The position numbers were made by a program, and so were the translations under genes. From Microbacterium yannicii PS01 (GTDB lineage Bacteria; Actinomycetota; Actinomycetes; Actinomycetales; Microbacteriaceae), in contig NZ_CAJF01000016.1 in NCBI RefSeq assembly GCF_000304335.1, positions 1 through 64,000 on the forward strand: a stretch of 64,000 nucleotides of DNA, given 5' to 3'. A model generated the notes under the pieces. That model saw nothing but the letters and a program-made list of their open reading frames with translations, ran no database searches and was not told where the DNA came from. Of the stretch, positions 8,042 through 17,041 are shown in pieces. Position 1 is the stretch's first letter; every line of letters begins with the position of its first letter.

Positions 8042-9832
8042 TCAGCGGGGGAGGCCCGACTGGGTTGCGTGCAGGTGCGCGTAGCGGCCGCCGAGGCCGA
8101 GCAGCTCGTCGTGCGGACCCTGCTCGACGATCTGACCGTGCTCGAGCACCACGATGCGGTCGGCCTGGCGGATGGTCGAGAGGCGGTGCGCGACGACAAG
8201 GGTCGTGCGGCCGCGCATCAGGCGGTTGAGCGCGTCCTTCACGAGCTCCTCCGACTCGGGATCGAGCGCCGACGTCGCTTCGTCGAGCAGCAGGATCCGG
8301 GGATCGCGCACGAGCGCGCGGGCGATCGCCAGTCGCTGACGCTGGCCTCCCGACAGCCGCGCACCGCGCTCGCCGACCACCGTGTTCCAGTCGTCCGGCA
8401 GCGCGTCGACGAACTCGGCGGCGTTCGCGTCGCGCAGGGCCGCCCGCAGGCGCTGGTCGGTGGCATCGGGCAGGCCGTAGGCGATGTTCTCGCGGATGGT
8501 GCCCTCGAACAGCACCGACTCCTGCGGCACCACCGAGACGAACCGGCGCACGGAGCGCAGATCGAGCCCCTGCATGTCGTCCCCGTCGAGCAGGATGCGC
8601 CCAGATGTCGGCCGCACGAACCCGAGCACGAGGTTGAGCATGGTCGACTTGCCCGAGCCCGACGACCCGACGAACGCCACCGTCTCACCGGGCTCGATGT
8701 CGAGCGACACGTCGTGCACGGCGTCCCGGTCGGACCCGTCGTAGCGGTGACTCACATGCTCGAGCTGCAGGTGTCCCTTCACGCGCCCGACCGTGACCTT
8801 GCCCTCGTTCTGCTCGAGGTCGGGCTCCTGCAGAACCTCCGAGATGGAGCGCATCGACTCCATGCCGCGGGCTCCGACGGGGATGAGCATGAGCAGCTGC
8901 GTCAGGCCCTGCGTGAGAAGGGTGAAGTAGGTCGACAGGAGGACGACCTCGCCCGGCGTGATGGGAAGGATGCCGGTGAGCGCGAAGACCGCCGCGAGCA
9001 CGAGGCATCCGAGCCCGAGCAGCTGCATCGTGACCCACGAGATCGAGGCGACGTGGCCGTTCAGCATGTCGAGGTGCAGGCCCGCGCGGCGCACGCCGTC
9101 GGCGCCGGCCGAGACGCGCGAGACGGCGGTCTGCTCGAGACCGTGTGCCCGCGTGACCGGGATGAGCGAGGCCATCTCGCCGACCCTGGCTGCGAAGCCC
9201 TCCACCTCGCGGCGGAACACCTCGTTGCGCGCGCGCGATCGCCGCCCCAGCGCCCAGCGCAGGCCGAGCGCGATCGGCACCGCGAGCGCGTACACCGGCA
9301 GGAACTCGGGCACGGCGATGGCGGTCATCGCGATCGCGCCGATGAGCACCATGGTCGCCGACAGCAGCGGGTGCGTGACCTGCTGCAGCATCAACTCGAT
9401 GTTCTCGACGTCGCGCACGACCTTGGTCTGCACGATCGACGAGCTCACGCGCGTGTGGTAGCCGATCGACAGGCTCTGCAGCCGCGCGGCCAGGGCGTTG
9501 CGCAGGTCGGCGCCGGTGTCGCGCACGACCGTCATGAAGTTGCGCGTGTACAGGATGTGGTTCGGATAGTTCTGCAGCAGCAGCACGGCCGCGATCCCGA
9601 ACCACACGAGCACGGTCGACACCTCGCCGCCCGTCGCGACGAGGTCGATGATCTCAGCCGTGACGACCGGAAGGAACCACAGCGGGATCTCTTTGAACGC
9701 GAACGCGAGGAGCGCGATGGTCAGCCTGCCCGGCCGGCGCAGGAGCAGCCGCATCACCGACCGCGCGGGCCGGGGACTCTGGACGATGCGGATGGTGCCG
9801 GTGGATGTTCCGGTAAACGCTTTCTGCGCCAT
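8042..9832 (-). CDS. ABC transporter, fused permease and ATPase (exporter type)
   Basis: A 596-residue half-transporter with an N-terminal six-helix membrane domain (about residues 25-310) and a C-terminal ATPase. Walker A is GSSGSGKST (near 390), the Q-loop is VPQESVLFEGTI, the signature is LSGGQRQR (near 490), Walker B ILLLDEATSALD (near 510) and the H-loop VVAHRLSTI. All nucleotide-binding motifs are intact, so a homodimer is plausible. It resembles MsbA/multidrug-type exporters; the cargo is unknown. A LacI-type motif overlaps its first codons (9812-9825), and it lies between sugar genes and a LacI regulator. Such exporters do occur in saccharide loci. Confidence 0.92.
   Translation of the reverse strand: MAQKAFTGTSTGTIRIVQSPRPARSVMRLLLRRPGRLTIALLAFAFKEIPLWFLPVVTAEIIDLVATGGEVSTVLVWFGIAAVLLLQNYPNHILYTRNFMTVVRDTGADLRNALAARLQSLSIGYHTRVSSSIVQTKVVRDVENIELMLQQVTHPLLSATMVLIGAIAMTAIAVPEFLPVYALAVPIALGLRWALGRRSRARNEVFRREVEGFAARVGEMASLIPVTRAHGLEQTAVSRVSAGADGVRRAGLHLDMLNGHVASISWVTMQLLGLGCLVLAAVFALTGILPITPGEVVLLSTYFTLLTQGLTQLLMLIPVGARGMESMRSISEVLQEPDLEQNEGKVTVGRVKGHLQLEHVSHRYDGSDRDAVHDVSLDIEPGETVAFVGSSGSGKSTMLNLVLGFVRPTSGRILLDGDDMQGLDLRSVRRFVSVVPQESVLFEGTIRENIAYGLPDATDQRLRAALRDANAAEFVDALPDDWNTVVGERGARLSGGQRQRLAIARALVRDPRILLLDEATSALDPESEELVKDALNRLMRGRTTLVVAHRLSTIRQADRIVVLEHGQIVEQGPHDELLGLGGRYAHLHATQSGLPR
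9812..9825. promoter_or_regulatory. LacI-type operator-like motif in the first codons of the exporter gene
   Basis: GGTAAACGCTTTCT falls 8-21 nt inside the coding sequence starting at 9832 and encodes part of QKAFTG. It matches the pattern GGNAANCGNTTNCC seen at 4039, 7840 and 10997. A roadblock-type operator at this place is plausible but not established; it could be coincidental codon choice. Confidence 0.3.
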
Positions 9833-9927
9833 GATGGGTTACATCGTAACGACGGATGCCGCGGCCGCGGTCCGCCGGAACGGATCATGTCGGTGAGGAC
9901 TGGGCTCGCCGGCGGAAGTCCGCTCCG

Positions 9928-10938
9928 TCAGATGCCGGCGGTGGAGGCCCGCACGATGAGCTCCGGCTCGTAGACGATGTTGCCGAGGTCGGCGCCGGCG
10001 GTGCCCGAGATGCGCGCGAGAAGAAGCTCGGCTGCCGTGCGTCCCATCTCACGCGCGGGCTGACGCACCGAGGTCAGCGGCACGGCGGCGATCGCAGCGA
10101 ACTCGATGTCGTCGTAGCCGACCACGGCGACGTCGTCGGGCACGCGGACGCCGCGGGAGATGAGCCCGTGCACGAGCCCGATCGCAAGGTGGTCGTTCGA
10201 GACGACCAGCCCGTCGGGCCGGCTCGACGGATCGAGTTCGGCCAGCTGCTCGCCGAAGGCGAGGCCGAGCGCCGAAGTCGAGCCCGTGGTCCAGATCGGC
10301 TCGAGCGTCGCACCCCGATGCGCGGCGACCGCCCGGCGCGCGCCCTCGAGCCGCTCGCGCACCTGTCGCACCTCGCCGCGGGCTCCGACGAACGCCAGCC
10401 GGCGGCGACCCGACGACAGCAGGTGCTCGGCTGCGAGCCGGCCGCCGCCGACGTCGTCGAACGATACTGACGGCAGCTCACCGGTGTCGTCGACCGCATC
10501 GACCAGCACGACCGGGATGCCGCGGCCGCGCAGCCGTTGCAGCCACGGCTCGAGCGGCCCGAACGGGCTCACCAGGGCGCCTTCGACCTGCACCCGCTCG
10601 AAGAGCTCGAGGTGGTCGCGCTCCTTGGCGATGTCATCGCTCGAGTTGCCGACGAGAACGCGCAGCCCGGCGGCGGACGCGGCGTCTTCGGCTCCCGCGA
10701 CCATGTCGGCGAAGAACGGGTTGGCGATGTTGATCACCGTCATCCCGAGCAGGCCGCTGCGTCCGGCGCGAAGCTGCTGCGCCGCCTGCAGCGGCACGTA
10801 GCCGAGCTGGTCGGCGGCCGTGCGGACGCGTTCGACTAGTCGTTCGCTCACCATCTGCGGACGATTCAGCGCGTTCGAGACCGTGCTGATCGAGACGCCG
10901 GCGCGCTCGGCGACATCGCGGATGCCGACCCGCTTCAT
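9928..10938 (-). CDS. LacI family transcriptional regulator (regulator 1)
   Basis: A 336-residue repressor. The N-terminal HTH begins VGIRDVAERAGVSISTVSNALN, with the hinge helix in VPLQAAQQLRAGRSG; this is followed by a periplasmic-binding-protein-like effector domain (about residues 60-330) containing GLVVSNDHLAIGL and GVRVPDDVAVVGYDD, typical of the family. The effector is probably a sugar or sugar phosphate. A GGTAGGCGTTTACC palindrome 59 bp upstream of its start suggests autoregulation. The related GGAAAGCGCT sites before SBP1 and oxidoreductase copy 1 suggest those are its targets (inference from motif sharing and proximity). Confidence 0.95.
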   Translation of the reverse strand: MKRVGIRDVAERAGVSISTVSNALNRPQMVSERLVERVRTAADQLGYVPLQAAQQLRAGRSGLLGMTVINIANPFFADMVAGAEDAASAAGLRVLVGNSSDDIAKERDHLELFERVQVEGALVSPFGPLEPWLQRLRGRGIPVVLVDAVDDTGELPSVSFDDVGGGRLAAEHLLSSGRRRLAFVGARGEVRQVRERLEGARRAVAAHRGATLEPIWTTGSTSALGLAFGEQLAELDPSSRPDGLVVSNDHLAIGLVHGLISRGVRVPDDVAVVGYDDIEFAAIAAVPLTSVRQPAREMGRTAAELLLARISGTAGADLGNIVYEPELIVRASTAGI

Positions 10939-10996
10939 GTTCGCCTCCGTCAGCGCCGTGAATCGTCGAGCCGGATGCGGCTCTGCTGCGACCCAT

Positions 10997-11010
10997 GGTA
11001 GGCGTTTACC
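10997..11010. promoter_or_regulatory. LacI-type operator upstream of regulator 1
   Basis: GGTAGGCGTTTACC, an imperfect palindrome whose reverse complement GGTAAACGCCTACC fits the general LacI-family operator shape with a central CG. Its place 59 bp upstream of the repressor start implies autoregulation. Confidence 0.5.
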
Positions 11011-11067
11011 CGAGGCGGTTCGGCGGAGGGCCGGCCCCGCGTCGCGGCGAAGCCGACCGAGCGGGCT

Positions 11068-11214
11068 CTAGCGCTTCTTGATGTTCGTGACGGTGTCGGT
11101 CTCAGCCGCGCGGCTGTTCGCCGCTCGCTTGTCCGCCTTGGCGACGCGCTTCTCCTTCAGCGTCTTCGCCGGTGCCGTCTTGCCGCTTTCCTTGCGCGTG
11201 GACTTGTCGCCCAT
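11068..11214 (-). CDS. Small basic conserved hypothetical protein
   Basis: A 48-residue lysine/arginine-rich protein beginning MGDKSTRKESGKT and ending NIKKR. No cysteine, membrane segment or recognised domain. The start ATG 11214 is preceded by a strong AAAGGAG about 11 nt upstream, and the composition is unlike a random reading frame in 70% GC DNA, which supports a real gene. Similar short basic proteins are common in actinobacteria and have no known function; nucleic-acid or ribosome association is conceivable from the charge. Confidence 0.75.
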   Translation of the reverse strand: MGDKSTRKESGKTAPAKTLKEKRVAKADKRAANSRAAETDTVTNIKKR

Positions 11215-11261
11215 GGGGTTCTCGCTCCTTTGAGAGCCGCGGTGACCCTGTGGGGCTGACA

Positions 11262-11993
11262 CTACACGTCGGCCACTTCGGGCCAAGCCCAGGTCTGCAG
11301 CCGCCCGCACATGCCGAACGCACGCGGGCCCTCGCGAGGTTCGCCCCGCTCGACCGCTGCATCGGCCATGAGGCCCGGCGCCCCGCTCGCCAGCTGGTCG
11401 AGCTGTGCACGGGTCCGCGCCGTCTCGGCCTCGACGGTCGACTGCCACACTCGCCGCCAGTGCTCGACTTTCGGCTGCACGAGCCGCGTGGCCCGCGCGT
11501 GCAGGTCGGCGAGCGCGGCGGTCCCGCGGGTCTCGAGGTCGGCGAGCAGCTCGAGATAGCCGCTCATGGCCAGGTCCCGGCGCGCCCGGGCGGCAGCGGC
11601 GCGTTCGTCCTCGCCTCTGTCGACGGGAAGCGCGGCGGCGGCGGCGTAGGCCGCGGGGTCGTCGAGCACGTCGGCCGGGAACGTGAGCACCGCGTCCCCG
11701 GCCTCGGGCAGCCCGGCGTTCTGCATGACGACGACCAGCTCCAGTTCCCGGTGGTTGACCAGCCGATGCACGGTGCCGGGCGAGAACCACACGACCTCAC
11801 CGGGGTGCAGCGGACGGATGCCGCGGCCTGCGGCCGAGACCGTGTGCACCTCTCCCGCGCCGGCGGTGACCACATAGCCCTCGGTCGAGGCGGTGTGCAG
11901 GTGCGGCGAGCCTCCTCGGCAGTAATCCTCGGCTTCCCAGTCGTAGACCTGCAGTCCGCTGACGGCCACGCCGCCGGGGAAGAGAGGAGTCAC
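11262..11993 (-). CDS. Cupin-domain protein with helical C-terminal extension
   Basis: A 243-residue protein. The N-terminal half is a single cupin barrel: SPHLHTASTEGYVVTAG contributes the first metal-binding His/Glu set and FSPGTVHRLVN the second motif His. The C-terminal half (about residues 130-243) is Ala/Arg-rich and helical with conserved-looking Trp residues. The start is GTG 11993, overlapping the DUF6807 stop by 4 nt (GTGA) with GGAG upstream. It is the last gene of an operon starting with oxidoreductase copy 2. A role as sugar-binding sensor, isomerase or metal-dependent enzyme cannot be distinguished. Confidence 0.8.
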   Translation of the reverse strand: MTPLFPGGVAVSGLQVYDWEAEDYCRGGSPHLHTASTEGYVVTAGAGEVHTVSAAGRGIRPLHPGEVVWFSPGTVHRLVNHRELELVVVMQNAGLPEAGDAVLTFPADVLDDPAAYAAAAALPVDRGEDERAAAARARRDLAMSGYLELLADLETRGTAALADLHARATRLVQPKVEHWRRVWQSTVEAETARTRAQLDQLASGAPGLMADAAVERGEPREGPRAFGMCGRLQTWAWPEVADV

Positions 11994-12913
11994 GGCTGAA
12001 GCTCCTCGGCGATCGCACGGGTCTCGTCCGGCGTCCACACGCGGTCGCCGAACACATGCCGGTGCGAGAGCGAGATCCCGTCTCCCGGCGCCAGCACGAT
12101 GTGCTCGTCGAACGACGGCGACGGCGCCACGATCGGGAAGGGCTCGCTGCGGACGAACCACTTCAGCGGCGGTGCCGGGTGCGCGCTCGTCGACGACGTT
12201 CCGGCGAAAACCAGTACCGTGCCCCCGCCGTCGAGCTCGTCGTGCTCGCCCGAGACCGCGACCCATGGCGCCTCCGCGCCCATGACGGCGTCGGCGCCGG
12301 CGCCGTCGCCGAGCCCGCCGGCCAGCACGCGCGCACCGGTCCAGGCCCGCGGCATCCGGATCACGAAACCGGTGTAGCCCGCGTTCGGGCGCCCCTCGGT
12401 GGTCGGGCTGCCGAACTCGAGGTCGCGGTCCGACACATTGCGGAGCGTGGTCGAGAAGTCGAGCATCCACAGGCCGCGATCGGCGTCGACGCCATGGAAG
12501 CGGTGGGTGCGCTGCTCCGACACCCAGGTCTCGCCGCCCTGTGTGATCCACGTGAGCTCCTGCGTGAACGAGACCTCGGGGCCCGACTCGATCACACGGG
12601 TGAAGCCGTCGTGACGCATGCGGCCGACGTTGTCGAGAGGCTGGTAGCCCGTGTCGCGCCGATAGGTCGGGCCGCCCCAGAAGTTCTCGCCCGAGACGTG
12701 CGTCCAGGTCATCTGCAGGCCCTTGTGCCAGCGGTGGTCCCAGGGCCGGAACGCCGAGAGCGGCGCGCCGTCGAGTGCGCGTACCGGGTGCAGAAAGGGC
12801 TTCGGTCCTTCCGATGCCGCGCCGCCCGGATCGAAGGCGTATCGCGCGATGTCGACGCCCGCGATCGTGACGGTCAGTTCGGTCTCTCGCAGGGCGATGC
12901 GGAGGTCAGACAC
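11990..12913 (-). CDS. DUF6807 (PmoA-like) family protein
   Basis: A 307-residue protein with the family's typical LHPVRALDGAPLS-like segment (here FLHPVRALDGAPLSAF), a DHRWHKGLQMTWTHV histidine-rich stretch, and FVIRMPRAW later on. No signal peptide. DUF6807 genes usually accompany Gfo/Idh/MocA dehydrogenases in sugar loci, as here; the reaction is unknown. The start is GTG 12913, chosen because AAGGAG lies 7-8 nt upstream; it overlaps the oxidoreductase stop by 8 nt. A longer ATG version at 12949 would bury the SD. Confidence 0.85.
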   Translation of the reverse strand: MSDLRIALRETELTVTIAGVDIARYAFDPGGAASEGPKPFLHPVRALDGAPLSAFRPWDHRWHKGLQMTWTHVSGENFWGGPTYRRDTGYQPLDNVGRMRHDGFTRVIESGPEVSFTQELTWITQGGETWVSEQRTHRFHGVDADRGLWMLDFSTTLRNVSDRDLEFGSPTTEGRPNAGYTGFVIRMPRAWTGARVLAGGLGDGAGADAVMGAEAPWVAVSGEHDELDGGGTVLVFAGTSSTSAHPAPPLKWFVRSEPFPIVAPSPSFDEHIVLAPGDGISLSHRHVFGDRVWTPDETRAIAEELQP

Positions 12914-14027
12914 GGGCGGGCTCCTTCGCGAAGGCGCGGGCTGCGGCATCCGGATCTCCGCCGTGCATGGCGCCGTAGTACGGGTCGTCGCGCGTCAGCT
13001 CGTCGCGGCGGACCGGCCGGCCCTCGATGGCCGACTTGTACATGCCGGCGATGAATTCCAGGCTGCGCCGGCCGTCATCGCCGCTGGCCGGCGGGCGCAC
13101 CCCCCGGCGGAACGCGTCGACGAGCACCCGCAGCTGCGCGGCGTGCGAACTCGCCTCGTCGGCGTCGGGCAGCCAGCCGGCGGGCTCGGCATCGCCGACG
13201 TGGGGCGCGGGCGTCCAGCGCCAGTGGGAGTTGTCATACCCGTACAGGTGCTCGACCTCGACGGTGGCGTCGTCGAAGTCGAAGCGCAGCTGACTGGTCT
13301 CTCGCGGCGAGAGCAGGCTGTTGGTCAGCACGCACATCGCGCCGGACTCGAGCCGCACGATCGCCGCCGAGACATCCTCGGTCTCGGTGCGGCGGGCGAG
13401 GGTGCCCATCATCGCGGTGACCTCGGTCCAGTCGCCGAGGATCGAGAGCGCGAGGTCCATCTGGTGGATGCCGTGGCCCATCGTCGGCCCGCCGCCCTCG
13501 GTCGCCCACTTGGCGCGCCACGGCACCTCGAAGTACGCGTCGTCGCGGTGCCAGAGCGTGTGGCACTGCGCGACGCGGACGGCGCCGAGCGTGCCCTCCT
13601 CGACGTGCCGGCGCAGGCGCCGCGCCGCCGACCCGAACCGGTGCTGGAAGACGTAGCTCGCATAGGGGCCGTTCGCTCCCTCCTCCGCGGCGATCTCGTC
13701 GTAGTCGGCGAGCGAGAGCGTCGGCGGCTTCTCGCACCACACCCACGCGCCCGCCCGCAACGCCGCCACAGTCGCGTCTTTGTGCGCGCCGGGCGGCGTG
13801 GCGACCACGACGAGGTCGGGGCGCGTGGCGGAGAGCATCGCGTCGACATCGGTGTAGGCCAGCGGCGCCGCGAACTCGGCAGCGACATCACGGGCACGGT
13901 CGCCCTCGACGTCGACCACCGCGACGATCTCCACCTCGCCGGGCATGCCCGCGAGGGCCGGAAGATGGATGCCACGGGCGATGCCGCCGGCGCCGACGAC
14001 GGCGACGCGGAGGGGGGCGGTGGTCAT
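12906..14027 (-). CDS. Gfo/Idh/MocA family oxidoreductase (copy 2)
   Basis: A 373-residue NAD(P)-dependent dehydrogenase. Rossmann motif VAVVGAGGIARGIH at the N-terminus, EKP motif in WCEKPPTLS, active-site segment GHGIHQMDLAL. It is paralogous to copy 1 at 6695-7777, sharing the SPRETS/SPREIS and VEHLYG regions. It heads the operon with the DUF6807 and cupin genes (8- and 4-nt overlaps). ATG 14027 has SD GAAGGAG. A GTGAACGTTCACT operator sits 22 bp upstream, between it and the divergent LacI gene. It probably oxidises a sugar or sugar acid in the same pathway; the substrate is not readable. Confidence 0.92.
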   Translation of the reverse strand: MTTAPLRVAVVGAGGIARGIHLPALAGMPGEVEIVAVVDVEGDRARDVAAEFAAPLAYTDVDAMLSATRPDLVVVATPPGAHKDATVAALRAGAWVWCEKPPTLSLADYDEIAAEEGANGPYASYVFQHRFGSAARRLRRHVEEGTLGAVRVAQCHTLWHRDDAYFEVPWRAKWATEGGGPTMGHGIHQMDLALSILGDWTEVTAMMGTLARRTETEDVSAAIVRLESGAMCVLTNSLLSPRETSQLRFDFDDATVEVEHLYGYDNSHWRWTPAPHVGDAEPAGWLPDADEASSHAAQLRVLVDAFRRGVRPPASGDDGRRSLEFIAGMYKSAIEGRPVRRDELTRDDPYYGAMHGGDPDAAARAFAKEPARV

Positions 14028-14048
14028 GCGGATTGCTCCTTCGCAAAG

Positions 14049-14077
14049 GTGAACGTTCACTATTCGCGTGCTACCGT
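14049..14077. promoter_or_regulatory. Shared operator and promoter between oxidoreductase copy 2 and LacI regulator 2
   Basis: GTGAACGTTCACT (14049-14061; perfect 12-bp palindrome GTGAACGTTCAC) is followed by TACCGT (14072-14077), a likely -10 box for the rightward LacI gene. The palindrome would then overlap the -35 position, implying autorepression as well as control of the leftward operon. The motif matches the two sites upstream of SBP2. Confidence 0.6.
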
Positions 14078-14124
14078 AGTCGCGGATGCCGTGGACCGTC
14101 AAGCCGCGGACGTCGGAGGCGACG

Positions 14125-15174
14125 ATGACACACGACACCGCGACTGCGGCGGACCCGCTCGCGGCCGGGCGCAGCGCCACCCTGCGCGACGTCGCCCGGC
14201 TCGCCGGGGTCTCGCACCAGACAGTGTCGCGCTACCTCCGGCACAACGGGGGCCTGAAGCCGGCGACGGTGCAGGCGATCGAAGCGGCGATCGCCGAGCT
14301 CGACTACACCCCGAACCTCATCGCCCGATCGATGCGCACGCGGCGCACCGGACGGCTCGCGATCGTCTTCCCGGGGTCGCCGGTGTGGAGCCCCGGCCGT
14401 CTCATCGGATCGGCCGTCCAGGTCGCGCACGACGCCGGCTTCGCGGTAGAGGTCGTCAGCGTCGAGGGCGACAGCGCCGAACGTGCCCAGCGCATCCGCG
14501 AACTGGCGGTGTCGGGGCAGTTCGAGGGCATCCTCTCGTTCGCGCCGACCGCCGAGGGGGCGCTCGGAACCTTCGACGGCACGGTGGTGCTCGCCTCGGC
14601 CGACTACGACGACCGCATGCGCACCATCGGGGGACTGGCCGACGGCGCCCCGGTGGCCGATCTCGTCGAGGGTCTCGCCACGGACGGGCATCGGCGCTTC
14701 GCCCACATCACCGGAGATCTCGCCTTCCCCTCCGCACGGTCGCGGCTCGAGGTGTTCGATGCGACCGTGCGTCGACTCGGGCTCGAAAGGGTGCTGGTGC
14801 ACGACGGTGACTGGTCGGCGCAGTCGGGCCGCGACGCCGTCGACGCTCTCGCCGAACTCGACCCCGAGCGCCCCGCCGCCACGGCACTCATCGCGGCGAA
14901 CGACGTCGTCGCGGCGGCGGCGATCCGCGCGGCGGCCGAGCGGGGCTGGCGCGTGCCGCACGACCTCAGTGTGACGGGATGGGACGATCACGCGCTGGGT
15001 GCGCTGCTTTCTCCCGCGCTCACGACCGTCGACGCCGACTACGAGCGGATCGGAGCCGAGGCGGCGGGACGCGTCGTCGCAGCGATCCGCAGCCAGCCGC
15101 AGCCGCCAACGCCCGAGGGCTCGGTGCACCGCGTCATCTGGCGCGAGTCCACCGGTCCGGCGCCACAGTACTGA
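14125..15174 (+). CDS. LacI family transcriptional regulator (regulator 2)
   Basis: A 349-residue repressor with HTH LRDVARLAGVSHQTVSRYLR, hinge YTPNLIARSMRTRRTG and a sugar-binding effector domain containing ATALIAANDVVAAAA and RVPHDLSVTGWDDH. ATG 14125 is chosen because GGAGG lies 7 nt upstream; an ATG at 14086, nearly at the predicted transcription start, would add 13 residues. It is divergent from oxidoreductase copy 2 with one palindromic operator in between. It probably controls that operon, itself and SBP2 (shared AGTGAACGTTCACT motif). Its recognition helix (SHQTVSR) differs from that of regulator 1 (SISTVSN), consistent with two operator classes. Confidence 0.94.
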   Translation: MTHDTATAADPLAAGRSATLRDVARLAGVSHQTVSRYLRHNGGLKPATVQAIEAAIAELDYTPNLIARSMRTRRTGRLAIVFPGSPVWSPGRLIGSAVQVAHDAGFAVEVVSVEGDSAERAQRIRELAVSGQFEGILSFAPTAEGALGTFDGTVVLASADYDDRMRTIGGLADGAPVADLVEGLATDGHRRFAHITGDLAFPSARSRLEVFDATVRRLGLERVLVHDGDWSAQSGRDAVDALAELDPERPAATALIAANDVVAAAAIRAAAERGWRVPHDLSVTGWDDHALGALLSPALTTVDADYERIGAEAAGRVVAAIRSQPQPPTPEGSVHRVIWRESTGPAPQY

Positions 15175-15196
15175 CCCGCGACCCGGACGGCTCGAT

Positions 15197-16840
15197 CTAC
15201 GCGTCGCCGAGCGCCTCGGTCACGACGGCGCGGGCCTGTTCCTGCACCTGCGCGAGGTGCTCGGGCCCCCGCAGCGACTCGGCGTAGAGCTTGTAGACGT
15301 CTTCGGTGCCCGATGGTCGGGCGGCGAACCACGCGTGCTCGGTCTGCACCTTGAGCCCGCCGATCGCGGCGCCGTTACCGGGCGCGTGCGACAGCTTCGC
15401 GGTGATCGGCTCGCCGGCCAGCTCGGTCGCGGTGACCGCCTCGGGTGCGAGCTTGCCGAGCGCGGCCTTCTGCGCGGGGGAGGCCGGCGCGTCCACGCGC
15501 TGGTATGCCGAGGCCCCGAACTCGGCCTCGAGCTCGGCGTAGCGCTGCGACGGCGTCTTGCCCGTGACCGCGAGGATCTCGGCGGCCAGCAGGCAGAGCA
15601 GGATCCCGTCCTTGTCGGTCGTCCACACCGAGCCGTCCCGGCGAAGGAACGAGGCACCGGCCGACTCTTCGCCGCCGAAGGCGACGGTGCCGTCGAGCAG
15701 CCCGGGAACGAACCACTTGAAGCCCACCGGAACCTCGAGGAGCGGACGGCCGAGCGATGCGGCCACGCGGTCGATGATCATCGAGCTGACGAGGGTCTTG
15801 CCGACCGCGGCATCCGTCGGCCACCCCTCGCGGTGCGAGAACAGGTAGTCGATCGCGACGGCCAGATAGTGGTTCGGGTTCATGAGGCCGGCGTCGGGCG
15901 TCACGATGCCGTGGCGGTCGGCGTCCGCGTCGTTGCCGGTGAGGACGTCGTACTGATCACGCCGCCCGATCAGCCCCGCCATCGCCGAGGGCGAGGACGG
16001 ATCCATGCGGATCTTCTCGTCCCAGTCCAGCGTCATGAACTTCCACGTCGGGTCGACGTCGGGGTTCACCACGGTGAGGTCGAGGCCGTGGACCTCGGCG
16101 ATCAGCGCCCAGTACTCCACCGAGGCGCCGCCGAGCGGGTCGGCGCCGATACGGACGCCCGAGGCGCGGATGGCGTCGATGTCGATCACGTTCGCGAGGT
16201 CGCGCACGTACGCGTCGCGGAAGTCGTACTCGCCGATCGTGTCGGCGTCGAGGTCCTTGAACGGCGTGCGCTGCACACCCTCGAGACCCGCCGCGATGAG
16301 CGCGTTCGCGCGGTCGGCGATCCATCCGGTGGCGTCGGTGTCGGCCGGGCCGCCGTTGGGCGGGTTGTACTTGAAGCCGCCGTCGCGCGGCGGGTTGTGG
16401 CTGGGGGTGACGACGATGCCGTCCGCGCGGCGCGGGTCCGCGGCATCCATTCCCCGGTTGTGCGTCAGGATTGCATGGCTCAGCGCCGGCGTCGGCACCC
16501 ACGAGTCCCGGGAGTCGACGCGGACGTCGATGCCGTTGGCCACGAGCACTTCGATGGCGCTGCGCTCGGCCGGGAGCGACAGGCCGTGCGTGTCGCGTCC
16601 GAGGAACAGCGGGCCTTCGATGCCCTGGCCGCGCCGGTAGTCGACGATCGCCTGCGTCGTGGCGAGGATGTGGGTCTCGTTGAAGCTCGACGACAGGCTC
16701 GAGCCACGGTGGCCGCTCGTGCCGAACGCGACTCGCTGCTCGGGGACGTTCGGATCGGGGCTGAGGTCGTAGTACGCCGCGATCAGCTCGTCGATGTCGA
16801 TGAGGTCGGAGGCTTCGGCCGGCTGTCCTGCGCGCGTCAT
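15197..16840 (-). CDS. pgm: Phosphoglucomutase (alpha-D-glucose phosphate-specific)
   Basis: A 547-residue phosphohexomutase interconverting glucose 1-phosphate and glucose 6-phosphate. The phosphoserine loop is [14 protein letters not shown]-terminal [12 protein letters not shown] and the metal-binding loop [14 protein letters not shown] are intact, as is the phosphate-binding tail [17 protein letters not shown]. Length and motifs match the bacterial Pgm subfamily rather than ManB. It lies between a sugar regulator and prephenate dehydratase, with its own promoter region divergent from pheA. The start ATG 16840 is the first that leaves an intact N-terminus for the family; SD is weak. Confidence 0.96.
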   Translation of the reverse strand: MTRAGQPAEASDLIDIDELIAAYYDLSPDPNVPEQRVAFGTSGHRGSSLSSSFNETHILATTQAIVDYRRGQGIEGPLFLGRDTHGLSLPAERSAIEVLVANGIDVRVDSRDSWVPTPALSHAILTHNRGMDAADPRRADGIVVTPSHNPPRDGGFKYNPPNGGPADTDATGWIADRANALIAAGLEGVQRTPFKDLDADTIGEYDFRDAYVRDLANVIDIDAIRASGVRIGADPLGGASVEYWALIAEVHGLDLTVVNPDVDPTWKFMTLDWDEKIRMDPSSPSAMAGLIGRRDQYDVLTGNDADADRHGIVTPDAGLMNPNHYLAVAIDYLFSHREGWPTDAAVGKTLVSSMIIDRVAASLGRPLLEVPVGFKWFVPGLLDGTVAFGGEESAGASFLRRDGSVWTTDKDGILLCLLAAEILAVTGKTPSQRYAELEAEFGASAYQRVDAPASPAQKAALGKLAPEAVTATELAGEPITAKLSHAPGNGAAIGGLKVQTEHAWFAARPSGTEDVYKLYAESLRGPEHLAQVQEQARAVVTEALGDA

Positions 16841-17041
16841 ACAGTCCAGTCTGCCCTTCGCACGGCACCCGCGCACGAAGGTTGCACCGGCGGCAGCCGC
16901 GTTGTACGACTCGGATGGCGGAGGACCGGGCAAGATGTGTTCGGTATTCAGTCCCTATCGCGCGAGATGGCGGAGAAACTGCCGGAATCACGGGGCTCGG
17001 CCACGTCGCGGCGCGAGAGGAGACTGAATTGTGAACGCGGA

